Made by a program: the position numbers and the translations under genes
In this document: positions 51,402-60,258 of the stretch, piece by piece
How the letters are laid out: the number at the start of each line of letters is the position of its first letter
Position numbering within the stretch: position 1 is the stretch's first letter
Notes under the pieces: model-generated
Told to the model about the DNA's origin: nothing
Databases searched by the model: none
What the model saw: only the letters and a program-made list of their open reading frames with translations
From: Actinobacillus sp. GY-402
GTDB lineage: Bacteria > Pseudomonadota > Gammaproteobacteria > Enterobacterales > Pasteurellaceae
DNA length: 64,000 nt
Reading direction: 5' to 3'
Assembly: GCF_014843355.1 (NCBI RefSeq)
Contig: NZ_CP062137.1
Location: 1,612,001-1,676,000, forward strand

Positions 51402-51523
51402 TTCACTCTTGAGTAATGCGTTGGATTTTAATTTACGGAATACTGCCCCAATCCGATTTGGGCGTAAGTATATAGATTTTAGAGCCGTTAAGCGAAAGAA
51501 AATTCATTTTGAAGGAAAATTTC

Positions 51524-52357
51524 ATGTCGGGAAAAACACAAAAATATCAGGCGACAATACAAATTGGCGTGTGGAAACGGGGAGAGATCTGGGAAGCGGT
51601 TTGGTTTTCACCGAATCAGGAAGAAATCCGACCGCACTTTATACGTACGGAAGAATTTTTAACCGGTTGGCTGATTCAGCATTTTGGCATGCAAAAACGC
51701 CCGCTGAGATTCAATTACATCGTCAGCTTATTACCCAATCACATTTGGTGCAAAACCCTGATTCTGCCGCAGGTTTTAAATGCTCAGGAATGCGAACAGC
51801 AGATTACGGCGATTATTGAAAAAGAATTGCCGTTGCCTTTGGATCAACTGTGGTTCGATTACCGTTCGGAAATGCTGAAACAAGGCATGAAACTGGAAAT
51901 TTCCGTAGTGATTCAGGAAACGGCGAAAGACTGGCTGGAACAATACGCGCCGCTGTCCGTTTCCGTGCTCGATAACACCGCGCACGCCGTTTTCCGCGCC
52001 TTTCGTTATCTCAAACCCGAAATGCCGAAAAATACGTTGTATCTCTACCATGACGAAAATTTCTGTCTCGCGCTGCAGGAAAGCGCACAGGAATTCCACG
52101 TATTACAACAGCAAAACATGCCCGCGGAACAGCTGGTTCAGCGCTTTACAGAACGTTATCAAACCGAAATCGGGCAAATTTGTATTTATCGGCGAACGGC
52201 GGATAGCGAACAGAACCGGGAACTTCCCAAAAGTGCGGTCAAAAATCATCACGTTTTTGCAAATGCCGTTTATCTTTCCACGGAATTGCCTTTTATCGCG
52301 CTGGGAAACGCCCTTTGGCGGACGGACTTGCATCAACACGCCATCAAAAACGGTTAA
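51524..52357 (+). CDS. comA: Competence protein ComA (PilM-like)
   Basis: First gene of the comABCDE operon for type IV-pilus-like DNA uptake. I start at the ATG at 51524 (MSGKTQKYQATIQIGVWKRG), which has GAAGGA at the right distance; a TTG at 51509 lies ahead of that site. It has 277 residues, is cytoplasmic, and has a PilM-like ATPase-fold segment ending near FIALGNALW. It couples the cytoplasmic motor to ComB/ComC. Homology is supported mainly by operon order. Confidence 0.88.
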   Translation: MSGKTQKYQATIQIGVWKRGEIWEAVWFSPNQEEIRPHFIRTEEFLTGWLIQHFGMQKRPLRFNYIVSLLPNHIWCKTLILPQVLNAQECEQQITAIIEKELPLPLDQLWFDYRSEMLKQGMKLEISVVIQETAKDWLEQYAPLSVSVLDNTAHAVFRAFRYLKPEMPKNTLYLYHDENFCLALQESAQEFHVLQQQNMPAEQLVQRFTERYQTEIGQICIYRRTADSEQNRELPKSAVKNHHVFANAVYLSTELPFIALGNALWRTDLHQHAIKNG

Positions 52358-52363
52358 CCGATA

Positions 52364-52867
52364 ATGAATTTACTGCCCTGGCGATTAACCGCTCACCGGC
52401 AACGAAGCCGGCAGGCTTTTGGACGCTTGACTTTGGCGCTGGGAATATTCCTGGCGGCTTATATCGCGCTGTGGCAGGTTAATCTTCGTAGTGAAAGCGA
52501 GTTAAACCGCATACAAGCCGAACTCGAACAAATGAACCAAAAACTGCCGGCGCTGATTGCGCAGGTGCGGCGGCAACAGCAGCATCTCACGCAACAAGCA
52601 AACAGTAAATCCGTTGCCCGAGCGCAAATTCAACAAACCATGGATTTATTGCAACAGCTGCCTTTCATTCAAGGAGAATTATCCGATTTTACTCTTGACG
52701 CGGAACAAATCAGGTTAAAAGGCAAGGCGCAAGATCAGCGGGAATTTGAACAAATTCAACAATTTCTGAATGATTTACCGGCTTTGAAGACCGAATTGCA
52801 ACAATTTTTACCGCAACAAAACGAACTGCAATTTGAGTTTTATCTTTCCAGGGAAAACGCATCATGA
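52364..52867 (+). CDS. comB: Competence protein ComB (PilN-like)
   Basis: A 167-residue inner-membrane protein: short cytoplasmic N-terminus (MNLLPWRLTAHRQRSR), one helix (LTLALGIFLAAYIALWQVNL), then a coiled-coil and small periplasmic domain. The NLLPWR start is the PilN signature that binds PilM. It begins six bases after comA and overlaps comC by 4 bp. Confidence 0.88.
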   Translation: MNLLPWRLTAHRQRSRQAFGRLTLALGIFLAAYIALWQVNLRSESELNRIQAELEQMNQKLPALIAQVRRQQQHLTQQANSKSVARAQIQQTMDLLQQLPFIQGELSDFTLDAEQIRLKGKAQDQREFEQIQQFLNDLPALKTELQQFLPQQNELQFEFYLSRENAS

Positions 52868-53448
52868 TAAATCGCTACTTTCGCCGTATCGACACCCGAA
52901 CCGGTCAATGGCAATATTTTTCCCGGCCCTATAATTCCTGGGGAAAATGGGCTTCATTCACGCCGCTAAAACAATACCTCGGATTACTTTTGCCGTTCGC
53001 ATTCCTGTTGAGTTTTCCCGCCCATCAATATTGGCAAAACCAGAATACTTTGGCGGAAAATTTTGCCGAATTACAACGGAAACGGCAGCAATTGGATCAC
53101 CAGTCACGGCTGCTGGCAGTTTTGCAGCAAAAGGCGCAACGCCATCTCAGCCAAGCCATGACGACAAAACTGGCGTCAATTCATCAGCAAATTCAGTCGC
53201 TTGCCGTCGATTTATCGCTCACTCATTCTCAATGGCAACTGCAAGGGACGCCTGGTCTTGAGCTAAAAATCCAAGGTCATTTCGCCGAAATTCAACAATT
53301 TTTGACCGCACTTTTACGGCAAATTCCCGAATTAGCGTTGCTCAGCTGGCATATTCGGAAAAACGATGAAACCGATAATGCCGAAACTGACGGCCATTCT
53401 TTCATCGAAAGCAGTCTGTCGTTTCGGCTTCAAATTGACAAGGAGTAA
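52864..53448 (+). CDS. comC: Competence protein ComC (PilO-like)
   Basis: A 194-residue protein with one membrane helix near residue 40-55 (YLGLLLPFAFLLSFPAH) and a predicted periplasmic coiled-coil (ENFAELQRKRQQLDHQSRLL). It pairs with ComB as PilN-PilO do in the alignment subcomplex. Divergent in sequence, so the call relies on topology and gene order. Confidence 0.82.
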   Translation: MINRYFRRIDTRTGQWQYFSRPYNSWGKWASFTPLKQYLGLLLPFAFLLSFPAHQYWQNQNTLAENFAELQRKRQQLDHQSRLLAVLQQKAQRHLSQAMTTKLASIHQQIQSLAVDLSLTHSQWQLQGTPGLELKIQGHFAEIQQFLTALLRQIPELALLSWHIRKNDETDNAETDGHSFIESSLSFRLQIDKE

Positions 53449-53450
53449 TC

Positions 53451-53837
53451 ATGTATCGTTTAAGCCTTTTCCTTTTCATTTTTATTGTAAGCACGGCTTA
53501 CGGCGCGGATCCCTTTGATAAAAACCGTCGCGCCGAAGCTCATCGGGCGCAACCTCATCCGGTTACCGCAACGCCGAATCAAACCTGTCATTCCGGGAAC
53601 GAAATTATTGCCGAAAACATAAATTTTAAACGGCTTAAACTGGTGGGGCTGTTATCGGAAAAAGATCGACCGCGAGCATTATTTCAAACCGATGAAAAGC
53701 AAATTTTCATGGTTAAAGAGCAGGATTTTATTGCGCAGGAACGATTGCAAATTCAGCAAATCGAAAAAACCGCCGTTCACTTGAATCAGTGGAAACTCGA
53801 TTGCCATAAACCCGAACGGCTAACCTTGAAATTTTAG
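53451..53837 (+). CDS. comD: Competence protein ComD (PilP-like)
   Basis: A 128-residue secreted protein with a signal peptide (MYRLSLFLFIFIVSTAYGA). The core INFKRLKLVGLLSEKDRPRA resembles PilP, which links the PilNO complex to the secretin. No lipobox cysteine is seen at the cleavage site, unlike PilP. It begins two bases after comC. Confidence 0.8.
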   Translation: MYRLSLFLFIFIVSTAYGADPFDKNRRAEAHRAQPHPVTATPNQTCHSGNEIIAENINFKRLKLVGLLSEKDRPRALFQTDEKQIFMVKEQDFIAQERLQIQQIEKTAVHLNQWKLDCHKPERLTLKF

Positions 53838-53846
53838 GAGAAAAAC

Positions 53847-55295
53847 ATGAAATCTTGGGGCGATTTTACGGTAAAGTGCGGTCTGTTTTTGATGAGTTTT
53901 TTAGCATCGGTTCAGGCGCAATCCGCAGACAACCGCGTTTTTTCCATCCGTTTACAACAAGCTCCTTTAGTGGCGACCCTGCAACAGCTGGCGCTAGAAC
54001 TGGACGCCAATTTAATCATTGACGACGAGCTGGAAGGCACATTATCCCTCAAACTGGACAATACCGATTTGGCTCAGTTACTGCGTTCGGCGGCGAAAAT
54101 CAAACAACTGGATTTTTGGCAAGAAAACGGCATTTACTACCTTAACCGAAAAAATTCATCCTCCTCGGAAAGCGCGGATTTCAACACGCCGGATGCCGCC
54201 GATATTCCCATTACGCCGGCAGAACCGAAGTTAGAAACCGCGACCGTCAAACTGCATTACGCCAAAGCGTCGGAAGTGATGAAATCGCTTACCGCCGGCA
54301 ACGGCGCGTTAGTCAGCGATATTGGTCGGTTAACCTTCGACGATCGCAGCAATCAGCTGATCATTCAGGACGATAAACAATCCATTCGCAATATCAAAAA
54401 ACTGATCGCCGAATTGGACAAACCTATCGAGCAAATCGCCATCGAGGCGCGCATTGTCACCATGAACGACGAAAGCCTGAAAGAACTCGGCGTACGCTGG
54501 GGCATGTTCGAACCGACGGCGGGAGCGCATAAAGTCAGCAGCAGCCTGGCAGCCAACGGATTCGCCGATATCACGAACAACCTCAACGTAAATTTTGCCA
54601 CCGCCACCATGCCCGCCGGTTCCGTCGCATTACAAGTGGCTAAAATCAACGGACGCCTGTTAGATCTGGAATTAACCGCTCTGGAACAGGAAAAGAACGT
54701 GGAAATCATCGCCAGCCCGCGCTTGCTTACCACCAACAAAAAATCCGCCAGTATTAAACAAGGTACGGAAATTCCTTATGTCGTCACCAATGGCAAAAAT
54801 GACACGCAATCGGTGGAATTCCGTGAAGCGGTATTAGGGCTGGAAGTGACACCGCATATTTCGCAAAACAACGCCATTTTAATGGATTTAATCGTCAGCC
54901 AAAATTCGCCGGGCAACCGCGTTTCATACGGAGAAAACAGCGAAGTCGTCTCCATCGACAAACAGGAAATTCAAACCCAGGTGTTCGCCAAAGACGGCGA
55001 AACCATTGTGCTTGGCGGCGTATTTCACGATACCGTAACCAAAGGCAACAATAAAGTGCCGGTTCTCGGCGACATTCCCGTTATCAAGCATCTGTTCAGC
55101 AATGACAGCGAACGCCGCCAGAAACGGGAGCTGGTTATTTTCGTCACGCCGCACATTTTGAAAAACGGCGAAACACTGGAACGATTAAAACACAAAAACG
55201 GCTTACAAAACCGCAAACCGTCGCCCGTTCGGGACAAAACGCCGACAAATCGGCAATCCACAGAAAATCTCGTAAAAAGTGCGGGCAAAAAATGA
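53847..55295 (+). CDS. comE: Competence secretin ComE (PilQ family)
   Basis: Outer-membrane secretin pore for DNA and the pilus, 482 residues. Signal peptide ends SVQAQSAD; a short STN-type domain follows (PLVATLQQLALELDANLIID), then an N1 domain (VKLHYAKASEVMKSLTAGNG), and the secretin core from about residue 210. The conserved VPVLGDIPVIKHLFSNDSER and ELVIFVTPHIL mark the end. A Lys-rich tail contains an uptake-like sequence. comF, which follows in H. influenzae, is not here; pfkA follows. Confidence 0.94.
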   Translation: MKSWGDFTVKCGLFLMSFLASVQAQSADNRVFSIRLQQAPLVATLQQLALELDANLIIDDELEGTLSLKLDNTDLAQLLRSAAKIKQLDFWQENGIYYLNRKNSSSSESADFNTPDAADIPITPAEPKLETATVKLHYAKASEVMKSLTAGNGALVSDIGRLTFDDRSNQLIIQDDKQSIRNIKKLIAELDKPIEQIAIEARIVTMNDESLKELGVRWGMFEPTAGAHKVSSSLAANGFADITNNLNVNFATATMPAGSVALQVAKINGRLLDLELTALEQEKNVEIIASPRLLTTNKKSASIKQGTEIPYVVTNGKNDTQSVEFREAVLGLEVTPHISQNNAILMDLIVSQNSPGNRVSYGENSEVVSIDKQEIQTQVFAKDGETIVLGGVFHDTVTKGNNKVPVLGDIPVIKHLFSNDSERRQKRELVIFVTPHILKNGETLERLKHKNGLQNRKPSPVRDKTPTNRQSTENLVKSAGKK

Positions 55296-55463
55296 CGAAT
55301 TTTACGCTATTCAATCACAGGCTAACAATTCGTGAAAAAAATCCTAAATTAGATCAATTTTTGGCGGATTTACCAAAAAATTAGTAGAGCCCCGTGCATT
55401 CTTGGTGTAATCTTACGGGCGTTTCTCAATTTCAATATTTTTAAAATTAAAAGGGTAAATTCC

Positions 55464-56429
55464 ATGATCAAAAAAATTGCAGTCTTAACAAGTGGCGGTG
55501 ACGCGCCGGGAATGAATGCCGCAATTCGTGCCGTGGTACGTGCGGGATTATCCGAAGGCTTAGAAGTTTACGGTGTATTCGACGGTTACCAAGGACTTTA
55601 CGAAAACCGTATCGAACAACTTTCGCGTTACAGCGTGTCCGATGTCATCAACCGCGGCGGCACATTTTTAGGTTCCGCCCGCTTCCCGGAATTCAAACAA
55701 CCGGAAGTGCGGTCAAAATGCGCCGAAGTTTTGCATTCGCGCGGTATCGACGCCTTAGTGGTGATCGGCGGTGACGGTTCCTATACCGGCGCAAAATTAT
55801 TGACGGAAGAACACGGCTTCCCTTGCATCGGCTTGCCGGGCACAATCGACAACGACATTCCTGGCACCGACTACACCATCGGTTATCAAACCGCATTGGA
55901 GACCGCCGTTGACGCTATCGACCGGCTACGCGACACCAGCGGTTCTCACCACCGTATTTCCATCGTGGAAATCATGGGACGTCACTGCAGCGACTTAACC
56001 ATTTGTGCGGCAATCGCCGGCGGTTGCGAATACATCGTCGCACCGGAAGTCGGATTTAATCAGGAAGAATTAATTCAGCAAATCGAGCGTAGTCTTGCCA
56101 ACGGCAAACGTCATGCGATTATCGCCATCACCGAATTGGTGACGGATGTACACAAATTAGCCAAAGAAATTGAAGCGCGCGTGGGCAACGAAACCCGTGC
56201 GACCGTGTTAGGCCACGTACAACGCGGCGGTTCGCCTTGCGCTTTCGACCGTATTTTGGCCTCCCGTATGGGCGTATACGCAGTAGAATTATTGCTGCAA
56301 GGCGAAAAAGGTCGTTGTGTGGGCATTCAGCAGGAAAAACTGGTGCATCACGACATCATCGAAGCCATCGACAGCATGCGCCGTCCGTTTAAATCGGATT
56401 ACCTGGAAGTTTCCAAAAAATTATTCTAA
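55464..56429 (+). CDS. pfkA: ATP-dependent 6-phosphofructokinase
   Basis: Key glycolytic step, fructose-6-P to fructose-1,6-bisP. It has 321 residues, like E. coli PfkA. Motifs: [17 protein letters not shown] (ATP loop), [30 protein letters not shown] with the catalytic Asp, and [10 protein letters not shown]. The ribosome site is AAAAGGG. An uptake sequence encodes EVRSKCA. The promoter should be in 55296-55463, but I cannot fix it. Confidence 0.97.
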   Translation: MIKKIAVLTSGGDAPGMNAAIRAVVRAGLSEGLEVYGVFDGYQGLYENRIEQLSRYSVSDVINRGGTFLGSARFPEFKQPEVRSKCAEVLHSRGIDALVVIGGDGSYTGAKLLTEEHGFPCIGLPGTIDNDIPGTDYTIGYQTALETAVDAIDRLRDTSGSHHRISIVEIMGRHCSDLTICAAIAGGCEYIVAPEVGFNQEELIQQIERSLANGKRHAIIAITELVTDVHKLAKEIEARVGNETRATVLGHVQRGGSPCAFDRILASRMGVYAVELLLQGEKGRCVGIQQEKLVHHDIIEAIDSMRRPFKSDYLEVSKKLF

Positions 56430-56447
56430 CGGCGGAAGCACAAACAA

Positions 56448-56477
56448 AAAAGTGCGGTCAAATTTGACCGCACTTTT
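56448..56477. terminator. Bidirectional terminator of pfkA and purT formed by two uptake sequences
   Basis: A perfect 30-base palindrome: AAAAGTGCGGTCAAA followed at once by its complement TTTGACCGCACTTTT. It lies between convergent pfkA and purT and can terminate both. Confidence 0.9.
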
Positions 56478-56493
56478 CGTTGAACCGAACTTG

Positions 56494-57675
56494 CTACAAT
56501 AAAATCCGTAACTGCGCGTAAGCCCGCGACGCTTTTTCCAGGGCTTTTTCCACAGAGATATCACGGCTCAAGATAACCGCCATACGACGATGGCCGTCTA
56601 CCTCGCCTTTACCGAAAATGCGTAAATCCGTATCGGCTTCCGCCAGCACTTTGTCCAGATTGGCGAATTGAACCTGATTGGATTTTCCTTCCACCACCAC
56701 GGCTTTAGAAGCCGCCGGGCCAATCAAATTAACGGAAGGAATCGGCAAACCTAAAATCGCACGCGCATGTAAAGCGAATTCGGACAGCTCCTGCGAAATC
56801 AGAGTAACCATGCCCGTATCATGCGGTCGCGGCGACACTTCGTTGAAAATCACGTCATCACCGCATACGAACATTTCCACCCCGAAAATACCGCGTCCGC
56901 CCAATGCCGCGGTGATTTTTCCCGCCACATCCTGCGCTTTTTTCAATGCCGTCTCAGACATTGCCTGCGGCTGCCAGGATTCGCGGTAATCGCCGTTTTC
57001 CTGACGATGCCCGATAGGCGCTAAAAACGAAGTGCCGCCAAGATGCCGCACGGTAAGCAAGGTGATTTCATAATCAAATTTCACAAAACCTTCCACGATA
57101 ACCCGCCCTGCTCCGGCGCGTCCGCCTTCCTGCGCATAATGCCAAGCGCGTTCCACATCCGCTAAAGATTTGATTACCGACTGCCCGTGCCCGGAAGATG
57201 ACATAATCGGTTTCACCACGCAGGGAACGCCGATTTTTTCCACCGCACGTTGAAAATCCGCGAAATTATCCACAAACCGATAGGGCGAAGTGGGCAGACC
57301 CAATTCTTCCGCCGCCAAACGGCGGATGCCTTCGCGATTCATAGTCAGTTTTGTGGCTTTCGCCGTAGGCACCACGGTAAAACCTTCCTGTTCCAGTTCA
57401 ACCAAAGTATCCGTGGCAATGGCTTCCACTTCCGGAACGATATAATCGGGACGTTCTTTTTCCACCAACGCACGTAATGCCGCACCGTCTAACATGGAAA
57501 TCGTATAAGCGCGGTGAGCGACCTGTTGGGCGGGAGCGTTCTCGTAACGGTCCACGGCGATCACTTCCACGCCGAGGCGCATTAATTCAATCGCCACTTC
57601 TTTACCCAATTCACCCGCGCCGAGTAACATTACCTTCGTCGCCTTGGCGGTTAACGCCGTACCAATTGTCGTCAT
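56494..57675 (-). CDS. purT: Formate-dependent GAR transformylase
   Basis: ATP-grasp enzyme, alternative to purN, that uses formate in place of 10-formyl-THF. It has 393 residues. The N-terminal [20 protein letters not shown], the ATP-grasp [17 protein letters not shown] block and [18 protein letters not shown] are diagnostic. The ribosome site is AAGGAGTG. It follows luxS after 15 bp, so is likely co-transcribed. Formate is abundant in a mixed-acid fermenter. Confidence 0.96.
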   Translation of the reverse strand: MTTIGTALTAKATKVMLLGAGELGKEVAIELMRLGVEVIAVDRYENAPAQQVAHRAYTISMLDGAALRALVEKERPDYIVPEVEAIATDTLVELEQEGFTVVPTAKATKLTMNREGIRRLAAEELGLPTSPYRFVDNFADFQRAVEKIGVPCVVKPIMSSSGHGQSVIKSLADVERAWHYAQEGGRAGAGRVIVEGFVKFDYEITLLTVRHLGGTSFLAPIGHRQENGDYRESWQPQAMSETALKKAQDVAGKITAALGGRGIFGVEMFVCGDDVIFNEVSPRPHDTGMVTLISQELSEFALHARAILGLPIPSVNLIGPAASKAVVVEGKSNQVQFANLDKVLAEADTDLRIFGKGEVDGHRRMAVILSRDISVEKALEKASRAYAQLRILL

Positions 57676-57690
57676 GTTGTCACTCCTTCG

Positions 57691-58197
57691 TTATTCGGTC
57701 AGTAAAGATTCGTCTAACAACAACGCTTCATTTTTATTGACGCCGATACCGCGCGCAATCACATGTTGCGCCGTCTCCTGCGCGTCGCTGAGCGAATGTT
57801 CGGTAAAAGTACCGCATTGATAAATATTCAATTCCGGAATATGGCTTTGATCCCGTACGTTCAGAACATCATGCATTGCCGCCAGCCATGCGTCCGCCAC
57901 CCGTTGTTCGTCTGGTGTACCGATCAGCGACATATAAAAACCGGTGCGGCAGCCCATCGGGGAAATGTCGATAATTTCCACATCGGCGCCGTTCAAATGT
58001 TCACGCATAAAGCCGGCAAACAAATGCTCAAGGGTATGAATGCCTTTAGGCGACATTATTTCTTTGTTCGGTACACAAAAACGCAAATCAAAAACCGTGA
58101 TAGAATCTCCTTTCGGCGTCATCATCGTTTTTGCGATGCGCACAGCCGGCGCCTGCATTTTGGTGTGATCAACTTTAAAGCTATCTAATAAAGGCAT
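57691..58197 (-). CDS. luxS: S-ribosylhomocysteine lyase
   Basis: Cleaves S-ribosylhomocysteine to homocysteine and the AI-2 precursor. It has 168 residues. The zinc site [15 protein letters not shown] and the GCRTGFYMS motif with the catalytic Cys are present, as is the N-terminus [20 protein letters not shown]. It is the first gene with purT. Confidence 0.97.
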   Translation of the reverse strand: MPLLDSFKVDHTKMQAPAVRIAKTMMTPKGDSITVFDLRFCVPNKEIMSPKGIHTLEHLFAGFMREHLNGADVEIIDISPMGCRTGFYMSLIGTPDEQRVADAWLAAMHDVLNVRDQSHIPELNIYQCGTFTEHSLSDAQETAQHVIARGIGVNKNEALLLDESLLTE

Positions 58198-58308
58198 AAA
58201 AATTCCTCAAAAAAATTTGAACTTAATAAAAACCCGCCTGTCCTAGAATACAAGCAACTTGCAGTTGTGATTAATAATAAAAAAATTGGTTCCTTAGGTT
58301 ATATTCAC

Positions 58309-58341
58309 CGCTCAATCTCGCAAGAGAAAGGGCGGTTTTTT
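58309..58341 (+). terminator. Orphan plus-strand intrinsic terminator; possible small RNA end
   Basis: ACCGCTCAATCTCGCAAGAG and AAAGGGCGGT form a stem-loop followed by TTTTTTTAT. No plus-strand gene precedes it: luxS and the acetyltransferase flanking it are both minus. A short RNA from about 58215-58250 to 58341 would explain it; TAGAAT at about 58236 is a possible -10. Confidence 0.5.
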
Positions 58342-58427
58342 TATCCTGCGGATTTCACATAAACGCTGAGAAATACCCGGATAAACATGTTCCGCCGGCA
58401 ATGTCCCGTAAAAGTGCGGTCAAAAAA

Positions 58428-59033
58428 TCAATCGTTTTTCATGTATGTTGTCAGATAAAATTGACGATCCGCATCGGTAATTTCCCGCAATACGCGACAA
58501 GGATTTCCCACCGCCAAACTGTTGGCGGGAATATCTTTGGTGACAACCGCCCCCGCGCCAATCACCGTATTATCGCCGATAGTGATGCCAGCCAAAATGG
58601 TCACGCTGCCGCCGACCCATACGTTATTTCCGATGATAATTTTTCGTCCGTGCTCCCAGCTTTCATTACGAAGCGATACGTCAAGAGGATGATCCACCGT
58701 ATATAAACTCACATTCGGACCGAACAACACATTATCGCCGATACGGATTCCGCCGGTATCCAGCATGGTACATCCGGCGTTGGCAAAAAAATTTTCGCCC
58801 ACTTCGATTTGAAATCCATAATCGCAAAAAAACGGTGAGTTCACTTTGATAGTCTGACCGGTTTTGCCCAGAATTTTCTTGATTAACGCTGTTTTTTTCG
58901 CTTTTTCCGAAGGTCGCAACAGATTATTATAATCGAACAACATTTCACGGCAGTGTAAGCGCAAATCGGACAAATCCGGTTCGGCGGCGAGATGCGCGAA
59001 TCCCTCCCGCATTAACATCAACTGCGTCGTCAT
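58428..59033 (-). CDS. maa: Sugar O-acetyltransferase (maltose/galactoside type)
   Basis: A 201-residue left-handed beta-helix transferase of the Maa/LacA family using acetyl-CoA. The N-terminal segment (DLRLHCREMLFDYNNLLRPS) is the Maa leader; the hexapeptide repeats include NAGCTMLDTGGIRIGDNVLF, TVDHPLDVSLRN with the catalytic His, and GGSVTILAGITIGDNTVIGA. It starts inside the HAD gene (4-bp overlap). The true sugar is unknown. Confidence 0.85.
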   Translation of the reverse strand: MTTQLMLMREGFAHLAAEPDLSDLRLHCREMLFDYNNLLRPSEKAKKTALIKKILGKTGQTIKVNSPFFCDYGFQIEVGENFFANAGCTMLDTGGIRIGDNVLFGPNVSLYTVDHPLDVSLRNESWEHGRKIIIGNNVWVGGSVTILAGITIGDNTVIGAGAVVTKDIPANSLAVGNPCRVLREITDADRQFYLTTYMKND

Positions 59034-59635
59034 TTCGCACCTCGGGTTAGCGTTTTGGTACGCACGTCAAACACATCCATACCGCCGTTCAATGCGGCTT
59101 GCACGCCAAGATCCGCATCTTCAAATACCAGACAGGCTTGCGGACGAACGCCCACTTTTTCCGCACATTTCAGAAAAGTTTCCGGATCAGGCTTATGCGC
59201 GCTGACTTCGTCGGCATCGACAATGGCATTAAAATAACGGCGTAATTCGAATTTATCCAGCAACATATTCACCATATTACGGTGAGAACCGGTGCCAAGC
59301 GCCATCGCGCGTCGCCCCAGATTGGCTTTCACAATATCAAAGGTCGGCAATAAAGTCGCATTCAGTTCAACCATTTCAAAACCGAACTGACGTTTTAAAC
59401 GAATGACTTCATCCAATAAATCCATCGGAATACCGTAACGACTGCAGGTTTCCCGCGCAATAGTACGCACCGGCGCGCCGCCCAGCTCGTACATAATATC
59501 ACCGGTAATGGGATAGCCTAATTGACGCCCAACCTTTTCCCAGGCTTTGGCATGGCTCGGCATAGTGTCGATAAGCGTGCCGTCCATATCGAAAATTAAG
59601 GCGTCATATTGATTAATAACGGATTGTTCCAACAT
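59030..59635 (-). CDS. HAD-family sugar-phosphate phosphatase, YqaB-like
   Basis: A 201-residue HAD hydrolase. Motif I is FDMDGTLIDTMPSH with nucleophile Asp, motif II is ALGTGSHRN, motif III is AHKPDPETFLKC, and motif IV is VFEDADLGVQAA. It is closest to YqaB/YbiV-like fructose-1-phosphate phosphatases and beta-phosphoglucomutases. Linked to maa by a 4-bp overlap, so the two probably act on related sugars, perhaps in sugar-phosphate detoxification. Confidence 0.84.
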   Translation of the reverse strand: MLEQSVINQYDALIFDMDGTLIDTMPSHAKAWEKVGRQLGYPITGDIMYELGGAPVRTIARETCSRYGIPMDLLDEVIRLKRQFGFEMVELNATLLPTFDIVKANLGRRAMALGTGSHRNMVNMLLDKFELRRYFNAIVDADEVSAHKPDPETFLKCAEKVGVRPQACLVFEDADLGVQAALNGGMDVFDVRTKTLTRGAK

Positions 59636-59821
59636 TTTGATTCCCGATATTCCTTCTAAACTGATAAAGTGCGGTTAAAAAACGTGAAGTTTTTTTAACT
59701 CTAAAAATGACCGACAAACAATGCGTTCAATTATAAGGCATAATTTTGCTATGCAGACTAAAAATTTGCAAACAAGCGGAATAAAAATGAATTGGGAAAG
59801 GAAATTCAGATAAAATTGGAA

Positions 59822-59898
59822 TGGCGCACCCGAAAGGATTCGAACCTTTGACCGCTCGGTTCGTAGCCGAGTACTCTATCCAGCTGAGCTACGGGTGC
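59822..59898 (-). tRNA. tRNA-Arg (anticodon ACG)
   Basis: A 77-nt cloverleaf with acceptor GCACCCG and encoded CCA. Anticodon stem CTCGG-CTACGAA-CCGAG; ACG is complementary to 59862-59864. It reads CGN after A34 is deaminated to I by tadA. Confidence 0.96.
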
Positions 59899-59959
59899 GT
59901 ATGGATTTTAATTCATTATTTTAAATTCTCGACCCTTTAACTTATAGAGCAAAGCTAAA

Positions 59960-60036
59960 TGGCGCACCCGAGAGGATTCGAACCTCTGACCGCTCGGTTC
60001 GTAGCCGAGTACTCTATCCAGCTGAGCTACGGGTGC
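59960..60036 (-). tRNA. tRNA-Arg (anticodon ACG), second copy
   Basis: Nearly identical to the gene at 59822, with only small changes near the TPsiC stem. Acceptor GCACCCG, CCA encoded, anticodon ACG complementary to 60000-60002. The two copies are 61 bp apart. Confidence 0.96.
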
Positions 60037-60078
60037 AGAATCAAATTAATCAAATTAAATCGTAACAGACAAACAAAA

Positions 60079-60172
60079 TGGCGGTGAAAGAGGGATTCGA
60101 ACCCTCGATGGAGTTTTTGACCCCATACTCCCTTAGCAGGGGAGCGCCTTCAGCCAGCTCGGCCATCTCACC
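60079..60172 (-). tRNA. tRNA-Ser (anticodon GCT)
   Basis: A 94-nt class II tRNA with a long variable arm. It starts GGTGAGATGGCCGAGCTGG, has anticodon loop CTGCTAA (GCT, complementary to 60135-60137), TPsiC GGTTCGAATCC and encoded CCA. It reads AGC and AGU. Confidence 0.96.
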
Positions 60173-60258
60173 GCAATCGGTTTGTGGGCCGTATGATACG
60201 GATTTCTGAGATGAAGTCAAACGCTTTTTACAAAAAAATACCCGTTTGACTAAATCCT

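Noticed and set aside
59822-60172. tRNA cluster as an integration site for a mobile element
   Set aside because: No integrase, no attachment-site repeat of a tRNA 3' end, and the flanking genes are core. The repeated tRNA-Arg is an ordinary tandem copy.
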